This document shows, in pieces, positions 35,713 through 53,054 of a DNA stretch of 64,000 nt (position 1 is its first letter; each line of letters begins with the position of its first letter). Source of the DNA: Drosophila miranda (taxonomy: Eukaryota; Arthropoda; Insecta; Diptera; Drosophilidae); the NCBI RefSeq assembly GCF_003369915.1, contig NW_022881665.1:124001-188000 (forward strand), read 5' to 3'. Below the pieces are notes generated by a model. That model searched no databases. It saw only the letters and a list, made by a program, of their open reading frames with translations, and had not been told where the DNA came from. The position numbers and the translations under genes were made by a program.

Positions 35713-36418
35713 TTGTTGATGATGTTCACCATTCTCCACAACCTACCAGCGGACTATCATTCTAAGGCAAAATGTTAGTTTAAGCTAAATCACGAACGCC
35801 TTAGCCAACCCAACCTAACCATTCATCTGTTCCCACGCCAATTCTTTCCACAATCGTAGTTTCTGTCCAAATTTGTATTTACTGTTAACGTTTTTTTTTT
35901 CGTTTGGTTTTGCATTCACTTTAGTTCCCTGTTTAACGTTTATATCTGTTCAATATTTTCGTACACGAATATCGAAAGAAATTATTAATAAATAAAAATA
36001 AATGTAGTACTTTTTAGAATTACAAGTTATCATCGATCGCCACGCATCATTTCAACAATTCGAACTATTTGTGTAGAAAAAACAGCAAAACAAAACATGG
36101 ATGTTAACTATTAGAACCTGCGGTTTGGGAGTAACATTTCTTTTGTATTTTACCGTAAGCTATAAAATTTGAACCACTGTAGTAATAAATACAATGCTTC
36201 TCAAATTATTCAAATTGGAAGATTTTACGTCTCAAATTGATTCTAGGAATGTCTTATGTATTATATTCTGTTTTCTGAGTACCGTCGGCAAATTTCTATT
36301 GTTTCGGCTGACGCACGAATTAGGAACTATGAAACAATTTTATCGCAGTTCAGGTGTAAGTATCGTGGTAATTTTTTTTTGGAGGTATAGAGAAAGATCG
36401 GATATAAATAAAAAGACT
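35713..36418 (+). other. polo: polo copy 5 3' UTR and 3' flank
   Basis: As 7285-7996, without the 35-bp block, with scattered one-base indels. No gene is seen. Confidence 0.65.
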
Positions 36419-37556
36419 TTAAATACAGTGTTTTTCCCGCAGTATAGTCAGTTTGCCTATCTGTTGATGTTAATGTAGGTGACAATTTGTTGTTCGCTGT
36501 GTGGGTGGCTCATCAATCTCCGTGGTGTCTTTGATCACGTTGTGGGAACGTTTGATTGCCACATCTTCTGAAAGAGCGGCGCTAGACGAGTGATAGGGCG
36601 CTTGTATACGCCAGATGCTGTCTTAACGTCAACCACTCGTACGTGGTTGTCCTGTCAGGATATGTCTTATGATGCGACCCATTGGCCACTTCATTACAGG
36701 AAGTTGTCTTCCTTAACCAAAACTAATAATCCTTCAGGTACGTTTGGTGAAGCGGTCTTCCATTTATGCCGAGCTTGCGATTCTTGGAGTATTCTGTAGA
36801 CCATTGTTTTCCAGAATGAATGCCTTAGGCGCGATACCAATCCCAGCGCTTGACCATGTTTTCCTTGTTGATCAGTATTGACGTCAGGAGCGTTGTCAAT
36901 GGTTCACCAATCAAGAAGTGTCCTGGGGTGAGCGCTGTTGTATCAGTGGGTTGCTGGGTTGCATACGGTACATAAACGTCTACAGTTTGGTCGTCGCAAC
37001 TAGAACTTGAACCAGTTGGACTGCGGAGTGGTATCCTACGGTGCGCAAGGGAGGGTCTGAAGACACGCGAAGCCTCTGATGATTGCGATGGAAGATGAGT
37101 GACAGGCAGTATTGGTACTGTTTCTGATACTGATTTATTGATAAACTGATTCTTATTTATAGGTGATAAAAGGTAAAAGTGCTGAGTCTGTAAAATATAT
37201 GTTTTGTGTATTATGGATAATTTTAGTGTCTGGTGGGCATTGCGATATTTGATGGTCAGCAACTGCCCGCTGTCTTTGCCATCTGCGGAGAGAGTGCATT
37301 GTCAGCAGAACTCACTGCAGTGGCCAGTGTGTTGTCGTGAGGTATTATTACATGTTAAATAGAACACTGTGTCACGGTGCCACTGTGTTATGCGACGGGT
37401 ATTATAAACTATTACTTAAGCATATTTCTGCACTGAATAGAGAATAGAGTGCTCTGATTTCAGAAAACTAGTGCGTTGACTTATCAGTCTCACAAGTATA
37501 TAAAATTCATCTACTAAAATTTATATAGCTCGATTTATGTACAGCGCACATCACTA
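36419..37556 (-). mobile_element. BEL/Pao remnant E6 (short type)
   Basis: Pol C-terminal domain (36419-36950, broken by many one-base losses) joined to the LTR at about 36952 with the E3 junction. Confidence 0.87.
36953..37556 (-). repeat. BEL LTR of E6, upstream of polo copy 6
   Basis: Short-type LTR with numerous one-base deletions compared with 16892-17528. Confidence 0.68.
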
Positions 37557-37822
37557 ATTTTCATTGGCATTTAAATCGAACGGTTTCGGCGCGTTCCCGC
37601 TTTGTGGCTATTTTTCGTGAACTGTGAATGTGAGTGGTGTCGGTGGCATAGGCATAGTCTGCGAGTGATCATTTGTGTCTTGGCATTTGCATTAATCTTA
37701 AATTGTTCTTTGGGAACGCATTTACTGGACGTGTGTGTACAGAGCGGATTTTGCATCAACGCGAAGGCGAGGAAGTTTTTTTGTGTTTCGAGTGAACGCC
37801 AGGCAAGGGACATCAGAGCAAA
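37557..37822 (+). promoter_or_regulatory. polo: polo copy 6 5' flank and 5' UTR
   Basis: As 4721-4995 with one-base losses. Confidence 0.45.
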
Positions 37823-40074
<2,252 letters not shown>

Positions 40075-40776
40075 TTGTTGGATGATGTTCACCATCTCAC
40101 AACCTACAGCGGACTATCATTCTAAGGCAAATGTTAGTTTAAGCTAAATCACGAACGCCTTAGCCAACCCACCTAACCATTCATCTGTTTCCCACGCCAA
40201 TTCTTTCCCACAATCGTAGTTTTGTCCAAATTTGTATTTACTGTTTAACGTTTTTTTTTTCGTTTGGTTTTGCATTCCACTTTAGTTCCCTGTTTAACGT
40301 TTATATCTGTTCAAATATTTTCGTACACGAATATCGAAAGAAATTATTAATAAATTAAAAATAAATGTATACTTTTAGAAATTACAAGTTATCATCGATC
40401 GCCACGCATCATTTCAACAATTCGAACATTTGTGTAGAAAAACAACAACAAAACATGGATGTTAACTATAGAACCTGCGGTTTGGGAGTAAACATTTCTT
40501 TTGTATTTTTACCTAAGCTAATAAAATTTGAACCACTGTAGTAATAAATACAATGCTTCTCAAATTATTCAAATTGGAAGATTTTACGTCTCAAATTGAT
40601 TCTAGGAATGTCTTATGTATTATATTTCTGTTTTCTGAGTACCGTCGGCAAATTTCTATTGTTTCGGCTGACGCACGAATTAGGAAACTTGAAACAATTT
40701 ATCGCAGTTCGGTGTAAGTATCGTGGTAATTTTTTTTTTGGAGGTATAGAGAAAGATCGGATATAAAAAAAAGACT
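40075..40776 (+). other. polo: polo copy 6 3' UTR and 3' flank
   Basis: As 7285-7996, with one-base indels. No gene is seen. Confidence 0.65.
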
Positions 40777-42180
40777 TTAAATACAGTGTTTTTTCCCGCA
40801 GTATACTCAGGTTGCCCATCTGTTGATGTTAATGTAGGTGACAATTTTGTTGTTCGCTGTGTGGGTGGCTCATCAATCTCCGTGGTGTCTTTGATCACGT
40901 TGTGGGAACGTTTGATTGCACATCTTCTGGAAAGAGCGGCGCTAGACGAGTGATAGGGCGCTTGTATACGCCAGATGCTGTCTTAACGTCAACCACTCGT
41001 ACGTGTTTGTCCTGTCCAGGATATGTCTTAATGATGCGACCCATTGGCCACTTCATTACAGGAAGGTTGTTTCCTTAACCAAAACTAATAATCCTTCAGG
41101 TACGTTTGGTGAAGCGGTCTTCCATTTATGCCGAGCTTGCAATTCTTGAGGTATTCTGTAGACCATTGTTTCCAGAATGAATGCTTTAGGCGCGATACCA
41201 ATTCCAGCGCTTGACCAATGTTCTCCTTGTTGATCAGTATTGACGTCAGGAGGCGTTGTCAATGTTCACCAATCAAGAAGTGTCTGGGTGAGCGCTGTTG
41301 TATCAGTGGGATCATTTGACATTGGAGTGATGGTCGAGAATTGAGAATTGCTTTAATTTCGATTATCACTGTGTTTAGTTCTTCAATGTCAATGAGGCTG
41401 TGTTGGTGGTTGTTATCAACAGCTTTTTTGCTGATTTTACCGCCGCTTCCCAGAGGCCGCCAAACGATGGAGCCCTGGAGGAATGAATTTAAAATCCACT
41501 TGTTTTTGTTGCAATGATTCGTGATCAGAGCACTTGCCTTTGAGCTGAATATAGAGTCTTCTAATTCTTTAAGCTGGTTGTTTGCACCCACAAAGTTCGT
41601 TGCATTGTCGCAATGAATAGTTTGGCACTTCCCACGTCTGCTTAAGAATCGACGCAGGGCGGCCAGAATGCATCTGTGGTCAGGTCGCTTACCAGCTCCA
41701 GGTGTACTGCCTTTGTGGAAAGCAGCAGAACACGGCGATGTATGCCTTTTCCCTGGTCTTTTCCTCGGATCTTATGGTGGATCGAGATTGGTCCACAGTA
41801 GTCGACGCCTGCATTAAGAAACGGGCGTGCTTGTGTGATCGTTGTGCTGGGAGATTGCCCATGATCTGGTGCATCAGCTTTGGTCTAGCCTTGGTGCATC
41901 TAACACAGCTGTGGATGATGCTTTAGCCATTGTCTTGTCATTGATAATCCAATATTGTTGTCTTGCGATGCCCTTAATGCTTGAGCACCACAATGCATGT
42001 TCTCCTCATGTAGCTCCCGCAAGATCATTTTGACGATTGGGTCATTGTAAGGCAGCAAAACTGGGTGTTTTGCGTTGTATGGAAGTAGAGCTTCTTCAAG
42101 TCTACCACCAACTCGGATGAGGCATCGTCTCTAGGAAGGGAGATAACGATATGATCGAGCTCTTTCTATCCACAGTCTTA
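40777..42180 (-). pseudogene. BEL pol C-terminal domain and integrase, broken (E7)
   Basis: Fragments of the DUF5641-like domain (40777-41260), integrase core (41259-41870) and zinc finger are split between frames by one-base losses (near 41336, 41468, 41665 and 41720). Confidence 0.8.
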
Positions 42181-42409
42181 TAGCGTTGGAACGTTTTAAC
42201 TCTGCTGTAAACTCGACTTGTTGTATGGTTCGCAGGATTATAGTGCGGGCGTGAGTCAGTTCTTCTGCGCAGAGCGTCGTGGTGTTCGCTCTGTTGGTTT
42301 GTAGCAGAAGCGTAACATATATGCCACAATGCGTTGCAGTTTGTGAAACGAGTTGCTATGTCTGCAAGTATATAATTCGTCCCAAGTGCGCTAGGTGTGA
42401 TTGGCAAGC

Positions 42410-44030
42410 TTACATGTTTAGCTTTTCTCTCAAGATTGCTGGTTCTATGTTGGGTGCCTTCGTCCAGTTGTCTCGAGATCCGTGCAGGAATAATGGTCCA
42501 TATAACCACAGATTGTGATTGCAGTCTGCTCGCTGCGATTCCTCTCGACAGACATCGGCTGCGTTGTTGGCCGATGACACGTGACGCCATTGTGACTGGT
42601 TTGTTAATGCCTGGATTTTGGCTATTCGATTTGCCAAAAGGTATGGTATGTTGATGACGATGCGTTTATCCAGGATAACACAACGGTGGAATCACTCCAA
42701 CACCATCCTGAAACCGTGTTAATGTCGGATCCTGTCGGACTCGGTTTGTGAGCTCGGCACCGAGGACTGCAGCACTCAGTTCTAACCGTGGTAGCGATTG
42801 TTTGGCTGTCGGCGCCACACGTGATTTCGAACAGAGCAGTCTTACTGACACTTGGTTGTTTTGTATGTAGCGCGTACATATACAGCTGCGCCATATGCTC
42901 GTTCTGATGCATCTACAAACGTATGGTGTTCTTGGGTAACTGGAGTTTTACCATCGTAGATATGCCGGGGAACTTGCATTTTGTTCAATGTTTGTAAGTC
43001 GTCCCGGTATTCTTTCCATTCGGTTTGGTGTTGTAATGGTAATTCGTCATCCCAATCCAGTTTGAGCTCCCAAAGTTGTTGCATGAAGATTTTTGCCTTT
43101 ACTACCACGGTGCAAAGAGTCCTAGTGGGTCAAAGTTTGGGCCAGTTCGGAACATACCACCCGTTTGGTGATGCGTGTAGCCTGGCTTTTCTGTGTTCGT
43201 CCACACAATGTATCCTTCTTCGGCATCCAGATGAGACCCAGAGTTTTCACGCTGTATGCTCTAGTGTCTCTCCTAGTTTTACATCGGTTACAGTATCCTC
43301 TTTGGGGATTCCTTGGAGAAGTTGCTCATTGTTGGAGCACACTTGCGCAATTTGAATCCGACGGTAGCAATATTTTATTAGTTCTTGTCGAACATGAATT
43401 GCCTCTGGAATCGTGTTTGCTCAGTTAGACAGTCGTCAACATAGAAATCGGTTTTTAATGTTGTTGATCCTACTGGTAGTCTGTCTTTGTATTGTATTGT
43501 CAAATGATCCAGACATTTCGTTGCTAGGAACGGAGCAGCTGTTGTCCCATATGTTACTGTTTTCAGGCGATAGTACCTGATCTCTTCGGATGGATTGTTT
43601 CTCAGACTATCATCTGATAGAATTGATCCTCCGGTTCATCCACACTTGCCGGTACATCTTTTCTATGTCCGCTGTGAATACGTACTTATGAATTCGAAAT
43701 CGTAGCAGAATGGACATAAGTTCGCTCTGAACGGTGGTCCAGCCTGCAGAATGTCGTTCAAGATTTCCCGCTTGTTGATTTGCATGAGGCATCGAATACT
43801 ACCGAAGCTTTGTGGTGGTGCTTTCAGGTTTGAGTACACAATGATGTGGAATGAAGTAGTGCCTTTTTGGGAACTTTTGATGCTGGCACCATCTTCATAT
43901 GTCCTAGTCCTTCATACTCTTCCATGAAGTCCACATAATCTTCCAAGTTTCTGGTGAGCTTCGCCGCTCCAACGCTAGGAATCTTTTTGTTGCGGTTTCC
44001 AACGACTCCCCCAGGGCTGAAGGGTGGCAA
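42410..44030 (-). pseudogene. BEL pol RNase H and reverse transcriptase, broken (E7)
   Basis: RNase H pieces (LPRLELSAAVLGAEL, with Ser for Cys) and RT pieces are spread over several frames. E7 lacks the E1/E2 nonsense change (CAGAGCGAACTT on the - strand near 43725). It shares TCGGATCC near 42725 with E11. Confidence 0.8.
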
Positions 44031-44447
44031 TCAATATCGGATCCCATGTAGATATATTGATGCCCAATCCTTTAGTGATGCAAGGGATTCTATGGTTGTT
44101 ATATACAACTCTTTTAATGACTTGGGATCGTCATTAATTGTTTGGTGATTGAGGAAGCGGTTCAGTACCGTGTTCGAACATCTCTGGGATTGTTGTATGC
44201 GTCAACTAGTATTTCCCAAGCGGCTTCATAATTTTCTTCCTTTAGATCGATATGTCGAATCAATCTTTCTGCCTCGCGGTAACGGTGGTTTTAAGATACC
44301 ACATCTTTTTCACCGTAGGCATGTTGGTCTCATGCACCATGCATGAGAACAGATCGAAGAACTGGGGTCCACTTTAATAGATCCCCATCAAACTTTGGGA
44401 TGCTGATGCGTGGAAGCTGCACGTTATCCGTGTTTGGTGTGGCTGAT
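44030..44447 (-). pseudogene. BEL gag 3' fragment (E7)
   Basis: DUF1759-like gag segment only (about 140 codons' worth), from the 1.16 kb deletion junction to the fusion point at 44447. No start codon. Confidence 0.78.
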
Positions 44448-44569
44448 TTCTATTGTTTCGGCTGACTCACGAATTAGGAAACTTGAAACAATTTATCGCA
44501 GTTCAGGTGTAAGTATCGTGGTAATTTTTTTTTGGAGGTATAGAGAAAGATCGGATATAAAAAAAGACT
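44448..44569 (+). other. Orphan fragment of polo 3' flank fused to gag
   Basis: The last 120 bp or so of the polo 3' flank (CTATTGTTTCGGCTGAC onward) directly follow BEL gag. The expected LTR, polo gene and proximal flank between them are missing. A 4-bp overlap (ATTT) is shared by both parents at the join. Confidence 0.85.
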
Positions 44570-45728
44570 TTAAATACAGTGTTTTTTCCCGCAGTATACG
44601 TCAGGTTGCCATCTGTTTGATGTTAATGTAGGTGACAATTTTGTTGTTCGCTGTGTGGGTGGCTCATCAATCTCCGTGGTGTCACTGATCACGTTGTGGG
44701 AACGTTTGATTGCCACATCTTCTGGAAAGAGCGGCGCTAGACGAGTGATAGGGCGCTTGTATACGCCAGATGCTGTCTTAACGTCAACCACTCGTACGTG
44801 GTTGTCCTGTCCAGGATATGTCTTAATGATGCGACCCATTGGCACTTCATTACAGGAAGGTTGTCTTCCTCAACCAAAACTAATAATCCTTCAGGTACGT
44901 TTGGTGAAGCGGTCTTCCATTTATGCCGAGCTTGCAATTCTTGGAGGTATTCTGTAGACCATTGTTTCCAGAATGAATGCTTTAGGCGCGATACCAATTC
45001 CCAGCGCTTGACCAATGTTCTTCCTTGTTGATCAGTATTGACGTCAGGAGGCGTTGTCAATGGTTCACCAATCAAGAAGTGTCCTGGGGTGAGCGCTGTT
45101 GTATCAGTGGGTTGCTGGGTTGCATACGGTACATAAACCGTCTACAGTTTGGTCGTCGCAACTAGAACTTGAACCAGTTGGACTGCGGAGTGGGTATCCT
45201 ACGGTGCGCAAGGAGGGTCTGAAGACACGGCGACAGCCTCTGATAATTGCGATGGAAGATGAGTGACAGGCAGTTATGGTACTGTTTCTGATACTGATTT
45301 TATTGATAAAACTGATTCTTATTTATAGGTGATAAAAGGTACAAAAGTGTGAGTCTGTAAAATATATGTTTTGTGTATTATGGATAATTTTAGTGTCTGG
45401 TGGGCAATTGCGATATTTTGATGGTCAGCAACTGCCCCGCTGTCTTTGCCATCTGCGGAGAGAGTGCATTGTCAGCAGAACTCACTGCAGTGGCCAGTTG
45501 TTTGTCGTGAGGTATTATATTACATGTTAAATAGAACACTGTGTCACGGTGCCACTGTGTTATGCCGACGGGTATTATAAACTATTACTTAAGCATATTT
45601 CTGCAACTGAACAAAATAGAGTGCTCTGATTCAGAAAACTAGTTGCGTTGACTTATCAGTCTCACAAGTATATAAAAATTCATCTACTAAAATTTATTAT
45701 AGCTCGATTTATGTACAGCGCACATCAC
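44570..45728 (-). mobile_element. BEL/Pao remnant E8 (short type)
   Basis: Pol C-terminus to LTR with the E3-type junction at about 45113. The C-terminal frame (44570-45075) has a base missing near 44843 and an extra T near 44618. Confidence 0.87.
45114..45728 (-). repeat. BEL LTR of E8, upstream of polo copy 7
   Basis: Short-type LTR. It has the CTGAACAAAATAG form near 45610, unlike the other short-type LTRs, suggesting exchange with a long-type LTR. Confidence 0.68.
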
Positions 45729-46004
45729 TAATTTTCATTGGCATTTAAATCGAACGGTTTCGGCGCGTTCTCCGCTTTGTGGCTATTTTTCGTGAACTGT
45801 GAATTGTGAGTGGTGTCGGTGGGCATAGGCATAGTCTGCGAGTGATCATTTGTGTCTTGGCATTTGCATTAATCTTAAATTGTTTCTTTGGGAACGCATT
45901 TAACTGGACGTGGTGTTGTACAGAGCGGATTTTGCATCAACGCGAAGGCGAGGAAGTTTTTTGTGTTTCGAGTGAACGCCAAGGCAAAGGGACATCAGAG
46001 CAAA
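45729..46004 (+). promoter_or_regulatory. polo: polo copy 7 5' flank and 5' UTR
   Basis: As 4721-4995. Confidence 0.45.
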
Positions 46005-48262
<2,258 letters not shown>

Positions 48263-48968
48263 TTGTTGGATGATGTTCACCATCTCCACAACCTACCAGC
48301 GGACTATCATTCTAAGGCAAAATGTTAGTTTAAGCTAAATCACGAACGCCTTAGCCAACCCAACCTAACCATTCATCTGTTCCCACGCCAATTCTTCCCA
48401 CAATCGTAGTTTCTGTCCAAATTTGTATTTACTGTTTAACGTTTTTTTTTTTTGTTTGGCTTTGCATTCCATTTTAGTTCCCTGTTTAACGTTTATATCT
48501 GTTCAAATATTTTCGTACACGAATATCGAAAGAAATTATTAATAAATAAAAATAAATGTATACTTTTAGAAATTACATGTATCCTCGATCGCCCACGCAT
48601 CATTTCAACAATTCGAACATTTGTGTAGAAAAAACAACAAACAAAACATGGATGTTAACTATTAGAACCCTGCGGTTTGGGAGTAACATTTCTTTTGTAT
48701 TTTTACCTAAGCTAATAAAATTTGAACCACTGTAGTAATAAATACAATGCTTCTCAAATTATTCAAATTGGAAGATTTTACGTCTCAAATTGATTCTAGG
48801 AATGTCTTATGTATTATATTTCTGTTTTCTGAGTACGTCGGCCAAATTTCTATTGTTTCGGCTGACGCACGAATTAGGAAACTTGAAACAATTTATCGCC
48901 AGTTCCGGTGTAAGTATCGTGGTAATTTTTTTTTTGGAGTATAGAGAAAATCGATATAAAAAAAGACT
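48263..48968 (+). other. polo: polo copy 7 3' UTR and 3' flank
   Basis: As 7285-7996, without the 35-bp block. No gene is seen. Confidence 0.65.
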
Positions 48969-50363
48969 TTAAATACAGTGTTTTTTCCCGCATATACGTC
49001 AGGTTGCCATCTGTTGATGTTAATGTAGTGACAATTTTGTTGTTCGCTGTGTGTGTGGCTCATCAATCTCCGTGGTGTCTTTGATCACGTTGTGGAACGT
49101 TTGATTGCCACATCTTCTGGAAAGAGCGGCGCTAGACGAGTGATAGGGCGCTTGTATACGCCAGATGCTGTCTTAACGTTCAACCACTCGTACGTGGTTG
49201 TCCTGTCAGGATATGTCTTAATGATGCGACCCATTGCCACTTCATTACAGGAAGGTTGTCTTCCTTAACCAAAACTAATAATCCTTCAGTACGTTTGTGA
49301 AGCGGTCTTCCATTTATGCCGAGCTTGCAATTCTTGGAGGTATTCTGTAGACCATTGTTTCCAGAATGAATGCTTTAGGCGCGATACCATTCCAGCGCTT
49401 GACCAATGTCTTCCTTGTTGTCAGTATTGACGTCAGGAGGCGTTGTCAATGGTTCACCAATCAAGAAGTGTCCTGGGGTGAGCGCTGTTGTATCAGTGGA
49501 TCATTTGACATTGGATGATGGGTCGAAATTGAGAATTGCTTTAATTTCGATTATCACTGTGTTTAGTTCTTCAAATGTCAATGAGGCTGTGTTGGTGGTT
49601 GTATCAACAGCTTTTTTCTGATTTTACCGCCGCTTCCCAGAGGCCGCCAAACGATGGAGCCCTGGAGAATGAATTTAAAATCCACTTGTTTTTTGTTGCA
49701 ATGATTCGTGATCAGAGCACTTGCCTTTGAGCTGAATATAGAGTCTTCTAATTCTTTAAGCTGGTTGTTTGCACCCACAAAGTTCGTTGCATTGTCGCAA
49801 TGAATAGTTTTGGCACTTCCCACGTCTGCTTAAGAATCGACGCAGGGCGCCAAGAATGCATCTGTGGTCAGTCGCTTACCAGCTCCAGGTGTACTGCCTT
49901 TGTGAAAAGCAGCAGAACACGGCGATGTATTGCCTTTTCCCTGGTCTTTTCCTCGGATCTTATGGTGGATCGAGATTGGTCCACAGTAGTCGACGCCTGC
50001 ATTAAGAAACGGCGTGCTTGTGTGACTCGTTGTGCTGGAGATTGCCATGATCTGGTGCATCAGCTTTGGTCTAGCCTTGGTGCATCTAACACAGCTGTGG
50101 ATGATGCTTCTAGCCATTGTCTTGTCATTGATAATCCAATATTGTTGTCTTGCGATTGCCCTTAATGCTTGAGCACCACAATGCATGTTCTCCTCATGTA
50201 GCTCCCGCAAGATCATTTTGACGATTGGGTCATTGTAAGGCAGCAAAACTGGGTGTTTTGCGTTGTATGGAAGTAGAGCTTCTTCAAGTCTACCACCAAC
50301 TCGGATGAGCTCATCGTCTCCTAGGAAGGGAGATAACGATATGATCGAGCTCTTTCTATCCAC
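48969..50363 (-). pseudogene. BEL pol C-terminal domain and integrase, broken (E9)
   Basis: The zinc finger and linker are open at 49830-50363. The core and C-terminal domain are fragmented by many one-base losses between 48950 and 50050. Confidence 0.8.
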
Positions 50364-50367
50364 AGTC

Positions 50368-51592
50368 TTATAGCGTTGGAACTGTTTTAACTCTGCTGTA
50401 AACTCGACTTGTTGTATGGTTCGCAGGATTATAGTGCGGGCGTGGCAAGCTTACATGTTTAGCTTTTCTCTCAAGATTGCTGGGTTCAATGTTGGGTGCC
50501 TTCGTCCAGTTGTCTCGAGATCCGTGCAGGAATAATGGTCCATATAACCACAGATTGTGATCTGCCAGTCTGCTCGCTGCGATTCCTCTCGACAGGACAT
50601 CGGCTGCGTTGTTGGCCGATGACACGTGACGCCATTGTGACTGGTTTGTTAATGCCTGGATTTTGGCTATTCGATTTGCCACAAAGGTATGGTATGTTGA
50701 TGACGATGCGTTTATCCAGGATAACACAACGGTGGAATCACTCCAACACCATCCTGAAACCGTGTTAATGTCCATGTGCAGACCCTGTCGGACTCGGTTT
50801 TGAGCTCGGCACCGAGGACTGCAGCACAAAGTTCTAACCGTGGTAGCGATTGTTTGGCTGTCGGCGCCACACGTGATTTCGAAGAGAGCAGTCTTACTGA
50901 CACTTGGTTGTTTTTTTATGTAGCGCGTACATATACAGCTGCGCCATATGCTCGTTCTGATGCATCTACAAACGTATGGAGTTCTTGGTAACTGGAGTTT
51001 TACCATCGTAGATATGCCGGGGAACTTGCATTTTGTTCAATGTTTGTAGTCGTCCCGGTATTCTTTCCATTCGGTTTGGTGTTGTAATGGTAATTCGTCA
51101 TCCCAATCCAGTTTGAGCTCCCAAAGTTGTTGCATGAAGATTTTTGCCTTTACTACCACCGGTGCAAAGAGTCCTAGTGGGTCAAAGATTTGGGCCAGTT
51201 CGGAACATACCACCCGTTTGGTGATGCGTGTAGCCTGGCTTTTCTGTGTTCGTCCACACAATGTATCCTTCTTCGGCATCCAGATGAGACCCAGAGTTTT
51301 CACGCTGTAGTGCTCTAGTGTCTCTCCTAGTTTTACATCGGTTACAGTATCCTCTTTGGGGATTCCTTGGAGAAGTTGCTCATTGTTGGAGCACCACTTG
51401 CGCAATTTGAATCCGGACGGTAGCAATATTTTATTTAGTTCTTGTCGAACATGAATTGCCTCTGGAATCGTGTTTGCTCCAGTTAGACAGTCGTCAACAT
51501 AGAAATCGGTTTTTAATGTTGTTGATCCTACTGGTAGTCTGTCTTTGTATTGTATTGCCAAATGATCCAGACATTTCGTTGCTAGGAACGGA
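50368..51592 (-). pseudogene. BEL pol RNase H and partial reverse transcriptase (E9)
   Basis: The RT palm (FYVDDCLTGA) and connection are open at 51037-51561. RNase H is at 50368-51006 in another frame (missing A near 51047, missing G near 50988). The N-terminal RT is deleted. Confidence 0.83.
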
Positions 51593-51995
51593 TCTGCTGG
51601 ATCAGATCGCTTTCTTTGGGACCTACTGAAGGTTTCTCATGCTTTTCTTTAGGGACGATTTGACGTTCCCCACGAGCACTAGACGTCTGTGATAGCTTAT
51701 CCATGCATTCGGTAAAAATCGTAATGTATTGCTTACATGTTGTACGTAAGTCTTCACGGAATTTTACGTATTCATCCGTTTTGTCTGTATCGCGAAGTTT
51801 GGAGTCGTTTTTGTTAAAGCGATTCCACGCATTTTCGAGTGCTGATATTTGGGCTTGAAAATAAGAGGCCGTTTGCTTTCGTTCTTGGGAATCTTTTTTA
51901 AATTTCCGAATGCACCTCGATATTTCCTCACCAATCTCTTGCTGCACATCCATTGCCATTGTAGCGGCAGCTTCTGCCTCCATATGTGTATCCAT
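51593..51995 (-). pseudogene. BEL gag N-terminal fragment (E9)
   Basis: An open frame from the gag ATG at 51995 runs for about 133 codons to the deletion junction. It matches the first third of E1 gag except FQAQISALE for FQAKISALE and NRFNKND for NRYNKND. Confidence 0.84.
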
Positions 51996-52409
51996 TCTAT
52001 CTGTTTGTACTTATTACTTCTGACCCGTTGGGAGTGTTTTATTTGCTTTGCAGCTGGATACGCTCGAAATCGCAACCGTTGTCGGTCAGAAAGGTAATAG
52101 TACAGGTGATGTGTTGGATGGAGGGATTTGTGCTGTTTCCAATCTATGGAACGCACGGAACAACAAAAATTTATTACCTTGGTGGTAATCGAATTCTATA
52201 GCTGTTTTTCTGTTGGCTGATAACCTGAATATGTCAGATTTGCCAAAGTGATACTTATTGGTAGGAGATGCTACCGTAAGTGTACGCCCTGATGCCAAAT
52301 TTTTATTGAAGATGTCCTGTTGACTGCTTCAATCTGATGTCCAGATCGAATCCTTTCACTGTAGCTTGTCTGACAGTTTGAAAGGATGACCAAGATCGGG
52401 GTCACCAAA

Positions 52410-53054
52410 TGTTAATGTGTGTGTGTGTGTAGGAAGCTGGGTTGCATACGGTACATAAACCGTCTACAGTTTGGTCGTCGCAACTAGAACTTGAACCAGT
52501 TGGACTGCGGAGTGGGTATCCTACGGTGCGCAAGGGAGGGTCTGAAGACACGGCGACAGCCTCTGATGATTGCGATGGAAGATGAGTGACAGGCATTTAT
52601 GGTACTGTTTCTGATACTGATTTTATTGATAAAACTGATTCTTATTTATAGGTGATAAAAGGTACAAAAGTGCTGAGTCTGTAAAATATATGTTTTGTGT
52701 ATTATGGATAATTTTAGTGTCTGGTGGGCAATTGCGATATTTTGATGGTCAGCAACTGCCCCGCTGTCTTTGCCATCTGCGGAGAGAGTGCATTGTCAGC
52801 AGAACTCACTGCAGTGGCCAGTGTGTTGTCGTGAGGTATTATATTACATGTTAAATAGAACACTGTGTCACGGTGCCACTGTGTTATGCCGACGGGTATT
52901 ATAAACTATTACTTAAGCATATTTCTGCAACTGAACAAAATAGAGTGCTCTGATTTCAGAAAAGTAGTTGCGTTGACTTATCAGTCTCACAAGTATATAA
53001 AAATTCATCTACTAAAATTTATTATAGCTCGATTTATGTACAGCGCACATCACT
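52410..53054 (-). repeat. BEL LTR of E9, upstream of polo copy 8
   Basis: Long-type LTR with (GT)n terminus. The adjacent primer-binding site (about 52394-52407) carries one change. It has the CTGAACAAAATAG form. Confidence 0.7.

Larger units (their letters stand above)
40777..44447 (-). mobile_element. BEL/Pao remnant E7 (long type, 5' end lost)
   Basis: Contains the pol C-terminal domain, integrase, full linker (42240-42420), RNase H, RT and the 3' part of gag, with the shared 1.16 kb protease deletion near 44027. At 44447 gag breaks off and is fused to polo 3' flank, so no gag start, leader or LTR remains. Confidence 0.88.
48969..53054 (-). mobile_element. BEL/Pao remnant E9 (long type, internal deletion, mosaic)
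   Basis: Pol C-terminal domain, integrase, RNase H and part of RT, then a junction near 51592 to the N-terminal third of gag, leader and LTR. It shares the 150-bp deletion at about 50444 with E1. It shares RNase H/RT variants with E2 (GAAGAG near 50882, a missing A near 51047). It shares gag variants with E1 (AATTTCCG near 51901). Confidence 0.88.
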
